DNA of 34,636 nucleotides, from NCBI GenBank assembly GCA_021808425.1, contig JAKBBS010000011.1, positions 1-34,636 on the forward strand, written 5' to 3'. Each line of letters starts with the position of its first letter. Within the stretch, counting starts at the first letter, position 1. The position numbers and the translations under genes were made by a program. The notes beneath the pieces were generated by a model, which searched no databases, had not been told where the DNA came from, and saw only the letters and a program-made list of their open reading frames with translations. Below are positions 1 through 7,948 of this stretch, piece by piece. The DNA is from Actinomycetes bacterium (lineage in GTDB: Bacteria > Actinomycetota > Acidimicrobiia > Acidimicrobiales > Palsa-688).

Positions 1-1264
1 TGGACGGTCCCGTCGCGCGCGTCGAGCGGCCATCGATCAGAACTTCGCCGCCGTCCGGGCGGGCCAGCGCGCAAATGCAGTCCAGGAGAGTCGTCTTGCC
101 TGCGCCGTTCGGTCCGATAAGAGCAAGTACCTCACCCTGGCGGACCTCCAAATTCACGTCGAGAAGGACTGCTCGACCGCCGAATCGTTTGGTGACGGCT
201 TTGAGTTCCACGATCGGGCTCTTAGCGGAGGTTTCAAGCCCCGTCGGAGCTCGACCGTATTGCCTGAGCGGCTCGGGCACCACCGCTCCAGCACTCACCA
301 CGCCGTCTACCTCGGCAGGGAGATGCGCCGACCACTTGGCGGCTCGAGACGAGACGAGACCCCGCGGATCGATTACGATAGCGGCCACCGTGACCGCAGC
401 CAATGCGAGCTGGTGAGCTCCAGGCACCACGTAGCCGACCGCCACCTCGAGACCTGAAAGGGCGAGAACCCCGATGACAGGTCCGGCGACGGTCGCTCGA
501 CCGCCGAGCACGACTGCCGCCACGACGAGGACGCTGAGTCCGGGGTCGAACATTGTCGAGGGTTCGAGGACCACGTCGTGAATCGCAGCCACCCCTCCTG
601 CGAGTCCGGCGATAGCGCCAGAGACGAGAAATATCTCAAACGGGATTACGCGCGACGCCACGCCGCAGGCCTCCGAAAGCGTGAGGTCCGCTCGCTGGAG
701 CGTGGCTCCAGCGGCCATACGACTGCGGCCCACGAGCGCTACGACAAGCGTTGCGATTACTGCTACCGCTCCGGCAACAAGACTAAAGTCGGCTGATCCT
801 ATGTAGGCACCGGCTCGACGCAAGCCGACCGTACTGACGGTCAATCCGGTGCCACCTGGCGAGACAGCACCCCACAGACTGAACAGTTCCTCGGTACCAG
901 CGGCGACAGCGAGGGTAACCACGGCGAAGTTCACGGCCCGTCGGCGCGGCGCCAGCAATCCGGTCGCTGCGCAAAATACTGCTCCCCCAGCTACCGCCAA
1001 AGCTAACGATGAATAAACATTGAGGTGGAGGTACACAACGGAGAGTCCAAGAGCATAGGCCCCGACTCCGTAGGGGGCGACCTGACCAAGGCTCGGGTAG
1101 CCCCCATAACCCCCTATCAGGTTCCACGACTGCGCCAGGGCTATCTCCAATCCGACTGTGCCCCACTCTGACGGGCTTGCAGCGACTACCGCTGTTCCGC
1201 CGAGCGCCAGGGCAACCGCCGACACGACACGCCACACCGACGAGGCAGCCCCGAAACGCAGCAC
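1..1264 (-). CDS. Fused LivM-type permease / LivG-type ATPase of a HAAT ABC transporter (C-terminus cut by window edge)
   Basis: An open frame runs without a stop from a GTG at 1264 to the left edge; 421 residues are visible. Residues 1-300 are a LivM-like permease with hydrophobic segments and the family blocks GYGGYPSLGQVAPYGVGAYA (51-70) and LGGRATVAGPVIG (253-265). A linker of about 50 residues follows. An ABC ATPase then starts near residue 351, with Walker A GPNGAGKT at 384-391. The signature and Walker B motifs lie beyond the window. LivM-LivG fusions are known in this transporter class, so this is seen here as a natural fusion rather than a sequencing artefact. It begins 14 nt after the livH-like gene and must be co-transcribed with it. 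The start is uncertain because no good ribosome binding site precedes it. Likely cargo is a branched-chain amino acid, amide or aromatic acid; the sequence does not say which. Confidence 0.88.
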   Translation of the reverse strand, partial: MLRFGAASSVWRVVSAVALALGGTAVVAASPSEWGTVGLEIALAQSWNLIGGYGGYPSLGQVAPYGVGAYALGLSVVYLHLNVYSSLALAVAGGAVFCAATGLLAPRRRAVNFAVVTLAVAAGTEELFSLWGAVSPGGTGLTVSTVGLRRAGAYIGSADFSLVAGAVAVIATLVVALVGRSRMAAGATLQRADLTLSEACGVASRVIPFEIFLVSGAIAGLAGGVAAIHDVVLEPSTMFDPGLSVLVVAAVVLGGRATVAGPVIGVLALSGLEVAVGYVVPGAHQLALAAVTVAAIVIDPRGLVSSRAAKWSAHLPAEVDGVVSAGAVVPEPLRQYGRAPTGLETSAKSPIVELKAVTKRFGGRAVLLDVNLEVRQGEVLALIGPNGAGKTTLLDCICALARPDGGEVLIDGRSTRATGPS

Positions 1265-1278
1265 TGTCTTCAGGCTGG

Positions 1279-2127
1279 TCAGGGTGTCACCTTCCGCGTT
1301 GGAAGCAGCCAGACGCCTGCGAGGACCAATCCCAGCGCGCACAACTCGATCAGCCGGTGCGAGGACCATTCCTCAACTACAGCGGAAAGAGCGGCGAGAA
1401 GGAAGCTGGCGGCGACGGCGCCACGGAGGCTACCGAGCCGTCCGGCTACTCCTGCCACTGCCACGTCAATCGTATATCGGTTGACTTCCGAGGTAGCGAT
1501 GGCGCCCCTCCAGACAGCAAACACGCCGCCTAGGGCTGCTAACGCTCCCGCTATTCCCGCAACAAGATAGACGAGGCGCACGGAGCGAACTCCGAGGAGT
1601 CTTGCGGCGTCGTGGTCGTCGGATATCGCGCGAAGAACAAGGCCGATCCGGGTGGAGCGGATAGTCCACGAGATCGCCAGGGCGGCTGCGACACCGACCA
1701 GACCAGCGATGACATCCGGAAGTGGCACGTTCATCTTGGCGAGCGCGACCTCGTCGGTTCCCATCTTGGTCGGGATCCATACGAAGTTTGCAGTCACTAA
1801 AAGCGCGAGACCTCCGGCCAGGCCGAGACCGCATGCAAAACCGACGATCAAGCGGAACAATGGCAGCTTCAGCTCAGCACGCCCGATGATGTAACGCCAA
1901 AGAAGGTAACCAAGAGCGAAGCCGGCACAAACTGCGATCGCGCCAGCAAGGAGCACCGGGAAATGGAGCTTCGACTGAAGTTCCCACGACGACAGGGCCC
2001 CTACGATAACGAGGCTACCCTGCGCCAGGTTCGCCACTCCCGTCAGCCAGTAGAGCAGGCTGAAACCGCATGCGCCAAGGGCGAGAACGCCACCGCTCCC
2101 CAGGATTCCCCCGACTACAAAAGACAT
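1279..2127 (-). CDS. livH: LivH-type permease of a HAAT (branched-chain amino acid family) ABC transporter, second set
   Basis: This 282-residue protein is very hydrophobic, with about eight predicted membrane spans. It carries the LivH N-terminal block LTGVANLAQGSLVIVGA, equivalent to the usual 'NLAHG' region. It would form the membrane channel together with the LivM half of the fused protein immediately downstream (14-nt gap). It follows the GntR regulator gene (97-nt gap, same strand), so regulator and transporter may share a transcript, or the gap may carry a local promoter. The sequence is clearly different from the other LivH in this window (5459-6337), so it is a second transporter rather than a recent duplication. 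The substrate is unknown. Confidence 0.88.
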   Translation of the reverse strand: MSFVVGGILGSGGVLALGACGFSLLYWLTGVANLAQGSLVIVGALSSWELQSKLHFPVLLAGAIAVCAGFALGYLLWRYIIGRAELKLPLFRLIVGFACGLGLAGGLALLVTANFVWIPTKMGTDEVALAKMNVPLPDVIAGLVGVAAALAISWTIRSTRIGLVLRAISDDHDAARLLGVRSVRLVYLVAGIAGALAALGGVFAVWRGAIATSEVNRYTIDVAVAGVAGRLGSLRGAVAASFLLAALSAVVEEWSSHRLIELCALGLVLAGVWLLPTRKVTP

Positions 2128-2224
2128 ACCGAGCGCCAGTCTAGAACTGCCCGACGAAGTAAGTCTCGGTCACAGGAAGGACCCTCGGGACTAGGAGTCG
2201 TGCGTGTTACGGCGGGGCAATCCG

Positions 2225-2908
2225 CTAGCGGTCGACGAGAAGGGCCGACAGTGGATCTTTCGCTTCGACAGATGACGACACGGCTGCCTCCAGATTCTTG
2301 CGGGCCCTGGCTATGCTTTCGCCAACTTGACGCTCTACAGCTTCGTGATCCCCATCGCGGATAGTCGCCACGAGCTGTCGGTGCTCCCCGGAAGCGTGGG
2401 CTTGAGGCCCCACCAACGTTGAATAAAGCCGGTTGTAGGGTTCCAGGAGATTGTTGACCTGAGTCAATAGCCGGAGCGAGTGGCGCCGACCTGACATCTC
2501 GAGCAGACGACGGTGGAAACTGTAGTGCTGCGCCGCCCAACCCTCAGGATCCGAGCCGTCCAGAGCATCCAATTGGTCAATTTGGCGGTCCAGTTGATCC
2601 AGTTGCTCGGGGCTTACACGTCCTACCACGGCGGCCGTGAGGGATGGTTCGAGTTGTGATCTGAGATCAAACAGTTCGTCTAGCTCCTGGATGTGTAGCT
2701 CGGTAACCATCGCACCGGCCCCAGGCTGCATGACGACAAGGCCCTCGCCGACCAAGGTTCGCAGAGCTTCACGAAGGGGGATCCTGCTGACTCCGAAGCG
2801 GCGCGCCAGATCGTCCTGGTTGAGCGCTTCGCCTGGAAGCAGCAGCCTTTCCCTGATCGCCCTACGCATCATGTCAACGATCTCGTCAGGTCTTGGTCGC
2901 CTCTGCAT
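2225..2908 (-). CDS. GntR-family transcriptional regulator, FadR/FCD subfamily
   Basis: This 227-residue protein has an N-terminal winged helix-turn-helix at about residues 8-72, with the typical block DLARRFGVSRIPLREALRTL followed by a wing region. The C-terminal all-helical FCD ligand-binding domain covers about 78-205. FCD domains usually bind a metal through an Asp and three His. The equivalent positions here appear to be H128, H132, H176 and S198, so metal binding may be altered or absent (my alignment by eye). It lies between two Liv-type transporter gene sets on the same strand and is the obvious candidate regulator. Proteins of this group bind short palindromes with a GT...AC core, and such a palindrome occurs at 7913-7930. 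It is probably released by a metabolite linked to the transported compound. Confidence 0.9.
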   Translation of the reverse strand: MQRRPRPDEIVDMMRRAIRERLLLPGEALNQDDLARRFGVSRIPLREALRTLVGEGLVVMQPGAGAMVTELHIQELDELFDLRSQLEPSLTAAVVGRVSPEQLDQLDRQIDQLDALDGSDPEGWAAQHYSFHRRLLEMSGRRHSLRLLTQVNNLLEPYNRLYSTLVGPQAHASGEHRQLVATIRDGDHEAVERQVGESIARARKNLEAAVSSSVEAKDPLSALLVDR

Positions 2909-2939
2909 CGCTACATGCTACGGGTGTGTCACGCGGCAC

Positions 2940-2959
2940 GGGGAACTTCTTTGTTCCCC
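2940..2959. repeat. Perfect 7-bp inverted repeat between livF and the GntR gene
   Basis: GGGGAAC and GTTCCCC are separated by six bases, giving a perfect stem-loop. It lies in the 71-bp gap after the livF stop and before the GntR start (both on the minus strand). No T-run follows on either strand, so it is not a textbook terminator. It may be a processing or attenuation hairpin, or a protein-binding site for autoregulation. Confidence 0.4.
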
Positions 2960-2979
2960 TTCCGCACTAGTCGGCACCA

Positions 2980-3723
2980 TCAACGCTCCAGACCGAAGAA
3001 GGCTTTTCGAAGAGCATCGTCGGCTTCGAGTTCGCTCACCGTTCCGGAAAAACTCACCCTGCCACCTTCGATGACGACCACCTGGTCGGCGATTTCCGTG
3101 AAAGCGATGTTCTGCTCGGCTACGAGCATCGACGCGCCCCGGTCGGCCCGCACTTTCGCCAAGGCTGCGACGACCTCTTTGACCGCCAGCGGGGACAGCC
3201 CAGAGGATGGCTCGTCCATGACGATCAGCTTCGGACTGGCGGCGAGGGCTTTTGCCACTCCAACGAGCTTCCTCTGACCACCGGAGAGGCTCCCAGCCGG
3301 TGCTCTGCGACGTTGCGCCAGGACCGGGAATGCAGAGTAGATCGCTTCGATACTTTCGTGGGCAGCCCGCCTCCCGCAGCTGTACGCCCCGAGGGAAAGG
3401 TTGTCGTGAACCGACATGTCAGCGAACACGGCCTTTTCGGTCATGTACGAGATTCCATTGGCAACCCGCTGGTCTGTTCGCATTGCACCGAGTGCTTCGC
3501 CGCGGAAGTAGATCTCCCCTCCGCGAAGTTCTACCAGACCCATGATCGTTGCGAGCGTTGTCGACTTCCCGGCTCCGTTCGCGCCGAGGAGCACGACACA
3601 AGTGCCTTCTTGCACTTCAAAGTTGATGTCCCAGAGGACCTGCATCTGAGCATATCCGCCCTCGACATGGCGCAGCTGAAGAATAGACGCAGCGCCGGCC
3701 TTCGCAGCCTTGTCGTCAGGCAC
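2980..3723 (-). CDS. livF: LivF-type ABC transporter ATPase
   Basis: This 247-residue ATPase of the HAAT family has Walker A GANGAGKS (47-54), signature LSGGQ, Walker B LIVMDEPSSGLSP and, at the switch position, VAEQN with Gln in place of His. That Gln is normal for LivF proteins. It powers import as a heterodimer with the LivG encoded just upstream; the two genes overlap by 8 nt (3716-3723), which points to coupled translation. It is the last transporter gene of the first set before the GntR gene. Confidence 0.93.
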   Translation of the reverse strand: MPDDKAAKAGAASILQLRHVEGGYAQMQVLWDINFEVQEGTCVVLLGANGAGKSTTLATIMGLVELRGGEIYFRGEALGAMRTDQRVANGISYMTEKAVFADMSVHDNLSLGAYSCGRRAAHESIEAIYSAFPVLAQRRRAPAGSLSGGQRKLVGVAKALAASPKLIVMDEPSSGLSPLAVKEVVAALAKVRADRGASMLVAEQNIAFTEIADQVVVIEGGRVSFSGTVSELEADDALRKAFFGLER

Positions 3724-4474
3724 CGAGGAACACCTCTACGACGTTAGGCTGGCGCAACGCGTCAACAAGGGATCCTTCAAAGATAACCTGCCCGGCGTTC
3801 AGCACCACCACGTCCTCGGTCACCCTCTCCAAGAAACCCATGAGGTGCTCGACGATGAGAAGGGCAATCCCCCAGCGCTCGGCAACCTCTCTCAGCATTA
3901 GAGCAACCTCATCCAGTTCCCTCACCGAAAGTCCGGCCCCGAGCTCGTCGACACATAGCAGCCGGGGTGCCGTCGAAAGCGCTCTGGCGAGGTCAAGTTT
4001 CTTTTGCTCAGCCGCGGTAAGTTCCTCAGAGAGCCGCGAGCCGACCCCGTCAAGCCGTGTAAGAGCAAGAATTTCTTCGACTGACTGGCGACCCTTACCG
4101 TAGCGCGCTGCAACCTCCACGTTCTGACGCACCGTGAGGCCCGTGAACGGCTTGGGGATCTGGAAAGTCCTGTTGATACCTAGGTGGGCGAGGCGGTGAG
4201 GCGCCCGACCGCTGACATCCTCCCGGTCGAAGAACACCTTACCGCGCTTAGCGGCCACGAAACCTGTCACGACGTTGATCAAAGTCGTCTTACCCGAACC
4301 GTTCGGCCCGACGAGGCCGAGTGCTCGTCCAGCATCAAGGTTGACGCTCACGTCGTCGAGGGCCATGAAGTTGCCGAACAGAACGCTCACTGATCGAACT
4401 TCGAGCAACAGCGCACCCGCCGAGGTTGGTCCTGCAGCGCCAACAGCTGTCGATGACTGAGCTGGGAGATTCAT
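3716..4474 (-). CDS. livG: LivG-type ABC transporter ATPase with divergent signature motif
   Basis: This 252-residue ATPase has a canonical Walker A GPNGSGKT (56-63), the LivG-specific region GINRTFQIPKPFTGLTVRQNV and a switch His at 210 (VEHLM). Two motifs are unusual. The signature reads LTAAEQ (152-157) instead of LSGGQ. Walker B is followed by Leu-Gly (VDELGAGLS) instead of the usual Pro. Relaxed signatures are known among LivG proteins, so the protein is probably still active. About 24 Ala/Ser/Gly-rich residues precede the ATPase fold. The gene overlaps both livM (4 nt) and livF (8 nt), as expected of a tight operon. Confidence 0.92.
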   Translation of the reverse strand: MNLPAQSSTAVGAAGPTSAGALLLEVRSVSVLFGNFMALDDVSVNLDAGRALGLVGPNGSGKTTLINVVTGFVAAKRGKVFFDREDVSGRAPHRLAHLGINRTFQIPKPFTGLTVRQNVEVAARYGKGRQSVEEILALTRLDGVGSRLSEELTAAEQKKLDLARALSTAPRLLCVDELGAGLSVRELDEVALMLREVAERWGIALLIVEHLMGFLERVTEDVVVLNAGQVIFEGSLVDALRQPNVVEVFLGA

Positions 4475-5493
4475 TTGGACATTCGGCCGCGCACGGACGC
4501 TCCCAGTGAAGCAAGGCCCCGAGGCACGAACAGGACTATCACCACGATAAGGAGACCATAGATCAGCTGGAAGTACTGCGGAACGGTTATTCCAATCGCG
4601 TTGTAGATACCGTACAGCACTACGGTCCCAACGATCGGACCTACAACAGTTCCGATACCTCCAAAGAGCGCAAATATGATTGCAAACACTGACGTCGTCA
4701 GGCTGAAGACGTCACCAGGGTAGAACACAGAGATGACCCACGCGTAGCATGCGCCACCGAGACCGGCCATCGCCGCAGAGATGACCCACGCAAACGTCCG
4801 GACTTTCACTACGTTGATTCCCGACATGGAAGCCGACGAGCGGTCGGCTTTGATCGAGCGAAGCGCCAGACCGAAAGTTGAATGTTTTAACCATACGACG
4901 GCGACCGTCACCAGCCCCAAGGCCACAACCGTACTCACGTAGCTTGCGCCAGGGTTGAACACAGATGACAAATTCGCCCCGTAGGCTCCGTTGGTAATCC
5001 CCTGTGCAGAAGGATTAGAGACGAGAAGGACGAGGGCCTCCGCAGCAGCGAGACTTGCAATTGCAAAATAGGAGCCGCGTAATCGCAAGAGAGGCGACAG
5101 CACCAATGCCACCACCACTGACACCACGACACCCGCCACAAGGCCTGGATAGGCTCCAACATGGAATTTCGAGGTGCTGACGGCCATGCCGTAGGCGCCG
5201 GCACCGAAGAAGCCTACGAAGCCAAACGGAAGGTAGCCGGTGAAGCCGTAACTGACATTGATCCCCTGTGCGAGTATCATGTACACCATCAAGTTTACGA
5301 GTAGAAGAGTATTCGCTTCGAAGCTACGGCCGAATGCAAAGACTCCTATAACGACCAAGGAAACAGCGGCGTCGCCCACTAACGAACGATTTCTCAACAG
5401 CTGACTCGCACGATCCCTCCAGGCTGTTCCGGAGAGCACGCCTACCGCAGTCTCGTCGTCACGCAACACGGACTTGGCTCCCGAATAGTCCAC
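4471..5493 (-). CDS. livM: LivM-type permease of a HAAT ABC transporter
   Basis: This 340-residue integral membrane protein has about ten hydrophobic segments. It carries the LivM hallmark GYTGYLPFGFVGFFGAGAYG near residues 84-103, a central LRLRGSYFAIASLAAAE block and the late block FGGIGTVVGPIVGTVVLYG. The N-terminal 30 residues are polar and cytoplasmic. It pairs with the LivH encoded upstream; the two reading frames overlap by 35 bases, and its 3' end overlaps livG by 4. Substrate not predictable. Confidence 0.92.
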   Translation of the reverse strand: MDYSGAKSVLRDDETAVGVLSGTAWRDRASQLLRNRSLVGDAAVSLVVIGVFAFGRSFEANTLLLVNLMVYMILAQGINVSYGFTGYLPFGFVGFFGAGAYGMAVSTSKFHVGAYPGLVAGVVVSVVVALVLSPLLRLRGSYFAIASLAAAEALVLLVSNPSAQGITNGAYGANLSSVFNPGASYVSTVVALGLVTVAVVWLKHSTFGLALRSIKADRSSASMSGINVVKVRTFAWVISAAMAGLGGACYAWVISVFYPGDVFSLTTSVFAIIFALFGGIGTVVGPIVGTVVLYGIYNAIGITVPQYFQLIYGLLIVVIVLFVPRGLASLGASVRGRMSK

Positions 5494-6337
5494 TTGGTCG
5501 TGTTAGCATCACCGCAAGCAGGAGCCCATATGGGATAACTCCTGACCAGGAGGGCGCATACGCTTGGGCGAGGTTATATGCGCATCCCAAAACGACCCCG
5601 CCGGCGATGGAACTGATCGGATTGCCAAGCCCCCCGATGACGATCACTGTGAAAGCGAAGGTGGTCACTGCGACCCCCTGAGCCGGGTCTGTACCGCCTC
5701 GGATGAAGATCGAGAGTGACCCAGCCGATGCCGCGAGAAACAGTCCAACTCCTAGGCAGATTGCTGACACCCTCTTCACATCGATTCCTACTGAAGCGGC
5801 GTCATCAGGTGAGCTCATCACCGCACGCGTTGCCAAGCCGAGCCTGGTGCGGTACAGGTAGATGTAGATTGCGCCGAACACCGGGACTGCTATGGCGGCT
5901 CCGAGTACCCAGTAGAAGGGGTATCTTTGCCCGAGGATGCTTACCGAGGAGGCGCCAAGACTTGACCCGGGAAGGGCTCGGCGATTCGAGGTGAACACTA
6001 TGGTTGTGATCGCTTCGATCGCCTGCGCGATCCCGAAGAACAGTATGAGCGAGAGCATTTCGGGATCCGCCGAACGCGACAATCTCGGTGTCACGGCGTA
6101 GAAGATCACCGCGCCCAGAACCAGCGAGGGCGGGAACGAGATAAGGGCGGCTATAAGAGGGTTCAAATGCCAGGTGTTTGAAAGCTCCCAGGTCAGGTAC
6201 GACCCGAGGACGACGACAGAGCCGTGGGCAAGATTTACAAAGCGAAGGACGCCGAAGACCAGGTTCAATCCAACCGCCAGAAACCCGTAGTACATACCGG
6301 TAAGCACACCACCTATCAATGCGAACTCAAGTAGCAC
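5459..6337 (-). CDS. livH: LivH-type permease of a HAAT ABC transporter
   Basis: This 292-residue membrane protein starts at a GTG and contains the typical LivH blocks GLNLVFGVLRFVNLAHGSVV near the N-terminus and VIVIGGLGNPISSIAGGVVLG near the C-terminus. A purine-rich stretch (minus-strand GGGAGAGG, about 6344-6352) precedes the start. It is separated by 156 bp from the upstream binding-protein gene. That gap holds only a short hairpin (6445-6459, GTGCG/CGCAC around TTCGG), which could lower read-through so that the binding protein is made in excess. I see no gene in that gap. Confidence 0.92.
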   Translation of the reverse strand: MLLEFALIGGVLTGMYYGFLAVGLNLVFGVLRFVNLAHGSVVVLGSYLTWELSNTWHLNPLIAALISFPPSLVLGAVIFYAVTPRLSRSADPEMLSLILFFGIAQAIEAITTIVFTSNRRALPGSSLGASSVSILGQRYPFYWVLGAAIAVPVFGAIYIYLYRTRLGLATRAVMSSPDDAASVGIDVKRVSAICLGVGLFLAASAGSLSIFIRGGTDPAQGVAVTTFAFTVIVIGGLGNPISSIAGGVVLGCAYNLAQAYAPSWSGVIPYGLLLAVMLTRPSGLFGSQVRVA

Positions 6338-6493
6338 TAACCGCCTCTCCCTTCCCCTTAATCACAGCGCATGTTTTCGATGTTCCGTCCACTCTGCGGA
6401 TCCTCGTCGAGCCGGCGACGGTCGCCCGGCGGTACAACACTGCAGTGCGTTCGGCGCACGGCGTCGACGAGGTGTCCTCAGTCAAAGCTGGAC

Positions 6494-7804
6494 TTACGGT
6501 GCTGGGTAAACCGCTGTCCCAGTCGCCTTGCTCTTAGGCCAGACGATCGTAACCTTCGTAGCGCTTCCCGAGCTGGCGGGCAAAAGCTGTGCTACAGGTA
6601 GCGGAAAGCCGGTCTCCGCACCTTGGGCGTTCATGCTGAACGGACCTATCAGCGTCGAGAACTTACCCGACTGGGAAAGGACTCCAGCTCGAAGGTCGGT
6701 CTGGGAAAGCGATGATGCGTTAGCGAGAGCCTGCCCTACGACGAGCCCGGCGTTGTAGCCGGCGATGTCCTCGAAGTTGATATGCGTCTTGCTCGCATAC
6801 GATTCGAACGCGGTAGTGAAGCTGGATAATCCTAGTCCCACGCTGGGGTTGTTATGTACCAACGCTGGAGGAGCACCGTAGGTAAATGTGTAGGCAAGTC
6901 CCGATGCGCCCACTGCAGCTTCCACTTGACTGTGGTTTTGCCCAGGGAAGACGGTGAACACATAGGGGAATTTGCTTCCTGACGAGTGCAGTTGCTTGAG
7001 GAATGCAATGTCGTTGGCTTCATAGCCGAGCTCGAGGAAGGCGTCGGGCTTCTTCGCTGCTACCTCCTGGATCAGCGTCGTATATGAAGTTGTGGCCGTC
7101 GGCACCGACTGGAAGAAGCTCACATTGATGCCGTCCGCGGCGAGGCCCTGCTTGTATGTGTTCGCCTGCGCCTGGTCGAAGTCGTTTGCGCCGTAGACGA
7201 TTGCGACGTTCTTGATCCCGACCGACTTCATGAAGGCGACCGCTGGTTGGGGCCAGATCGACGAGACCGGCAGTGACGTTAAGACGATGTAGGGATCGTT
7301 GTTCGAAGCCTGGAAGAACGTGGTTCCGGTGCCGCTGACGTCGAAGAGTAGCTGCTTGTTCTCTTTGGCGATAGTGACAGCAGGCGCTGTAAGAACAGAA
7401 CCGAAGTCCGATAGCAGGATGTTAACGTGGTTCTGTGTTATCAGCTGCGTGTAGAGAGTCCCGGCAGTCGATGTGGAACTTTGGTCGTTGTAGGACACGA
7501 GTTTGATTGGAATCTTCTTGTTGTATGCCTTGACGTAGGCACCGCCGGACGCGTCGACTTCATGGACCCAGAACTTGATTCCCTCGTATTCGGGAAGCGA
7601 CGAGACGGCGAAGCTGCCAGTCCCCGCATAAAGGGTACCTACGGTGATAGCCGCTGGTGCCGGACCGGCAGCCGAACCGGCCGCTGCTGACGTAGCAGAA
7701 GGCGCCACAGTCGTTGCGGTCGTCGTCTTCGATGAGCTACCGCAGGCGGCGGCGAGTACTGCCCCCGTCACAAGCGTGACGTGCAGCTTCGTTTTTATCT
7801 TCAT
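6494..7804 (-). CDS. Substrate-binding lipoprotein of the HAAT ABC transporter (type I periplasmic-binding fold)
   Basis: This 436-residue protein starts with a lipoprotein signal peptide: positive residues, a hydrophobic core, then AAAC with the lipidated Cys at 21. A Ser/Thr/Ala-rich spacer runs to about residue 50. The mature part (ITVGTLYAGTGSFAVSSLPE...) has the LivJ/Peripla_BP_6 layout, including ...GIKNVAIVYGANDFDQAQAN... It captures the ligand outside the membrane and hands it to LivHM. It is the only binding protein among the Liv genes visible here, although two permease/ATPase sets follow, so it may serve both. A purine-rich ribosome binding site (AGGGAGGG on the minus strand) lies about 15 bases upstream of the ATG. 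The palindrome at 7913-7930 lies in its upstream region. Confidence 0.93.
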   Translation of the reverse strand: MKIKTKLHVTLVTGAVLAAACGSSSKTTTATTVAPSATSAAAGSAAGPAPAAITVGTLYAGTGSFAVSSLPEYEGIKFWVHEVDASGGAYVKAYNKKIPIKLVSYNDQSSTSTAGTLYTQLITQNHVNILLSDFGSVLTAPAVTIAKENKQLLFDVSGTGTTFFQASNNDPYIVLTSLPVSSIWPQPAVAFMKSVGIKNVAIVYGANDFDQAQANTYKQGLAADGINVSFFQSVPTATTSYTTLIQEVAAKKPDAFLELGYEANDIAFLKQLHSSGSKFPYVFTVFPGQNHSQVEAAVGASGLAYTFTYGAPPALVHNNPSVGLGLSSFTTAFESYASKTHINFEDIAGYNAGLVVGQALANASSLSQTDLRAGVLSQSGKFSTLIGPFSMNAQGAETGFPLPVAQLLPASSGSATKVTIVWPKSKATGTAVYPAP

Positions 7805-7912
7805 GATTCCGAGTAACCCTCCCTGTGAGCTGAAGTTGACACAGCTACGTCACTCGCGTCCCAGACAACCCCGACTGACCTGGACGAGCGAATGAACGCA
7901 ATATCTAATAGA

Positions 7913-7930
7913 TACTGTGTATACACAGTA
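7913..7930. promoter_or_regulatory. Perfect 18-bp palindrome, candidate GntR/FCD operator
   Basis: TACTGTGTATACACAGTA is an exact inverted repeat with a GTATAC centre. It matches the general GT...AC operator form known for FadR-subfamily GntR regulators. It lies about 109 bp upstream of the binding-protein ATG. On the minus strand it is followed at once by an AT-rich stretch (ATCTATTAGATATTG) that could supply a -10 element, so bound repressor would block the promoter. The link to the GntR gene at 2225-2908 is inferred. Confidence 0.6.
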
Positions 7931-7948
7931 GCTGACTGCTCCGGATTG

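Noticed and set aside
6445..6459. GTGCG/CGCAC hairpin after the Liv binding-protein gene as a terminator
   Set aside because: The stem is only 5 bp and lacks a T-run. It is mentioned only as a possible weak attenuator.
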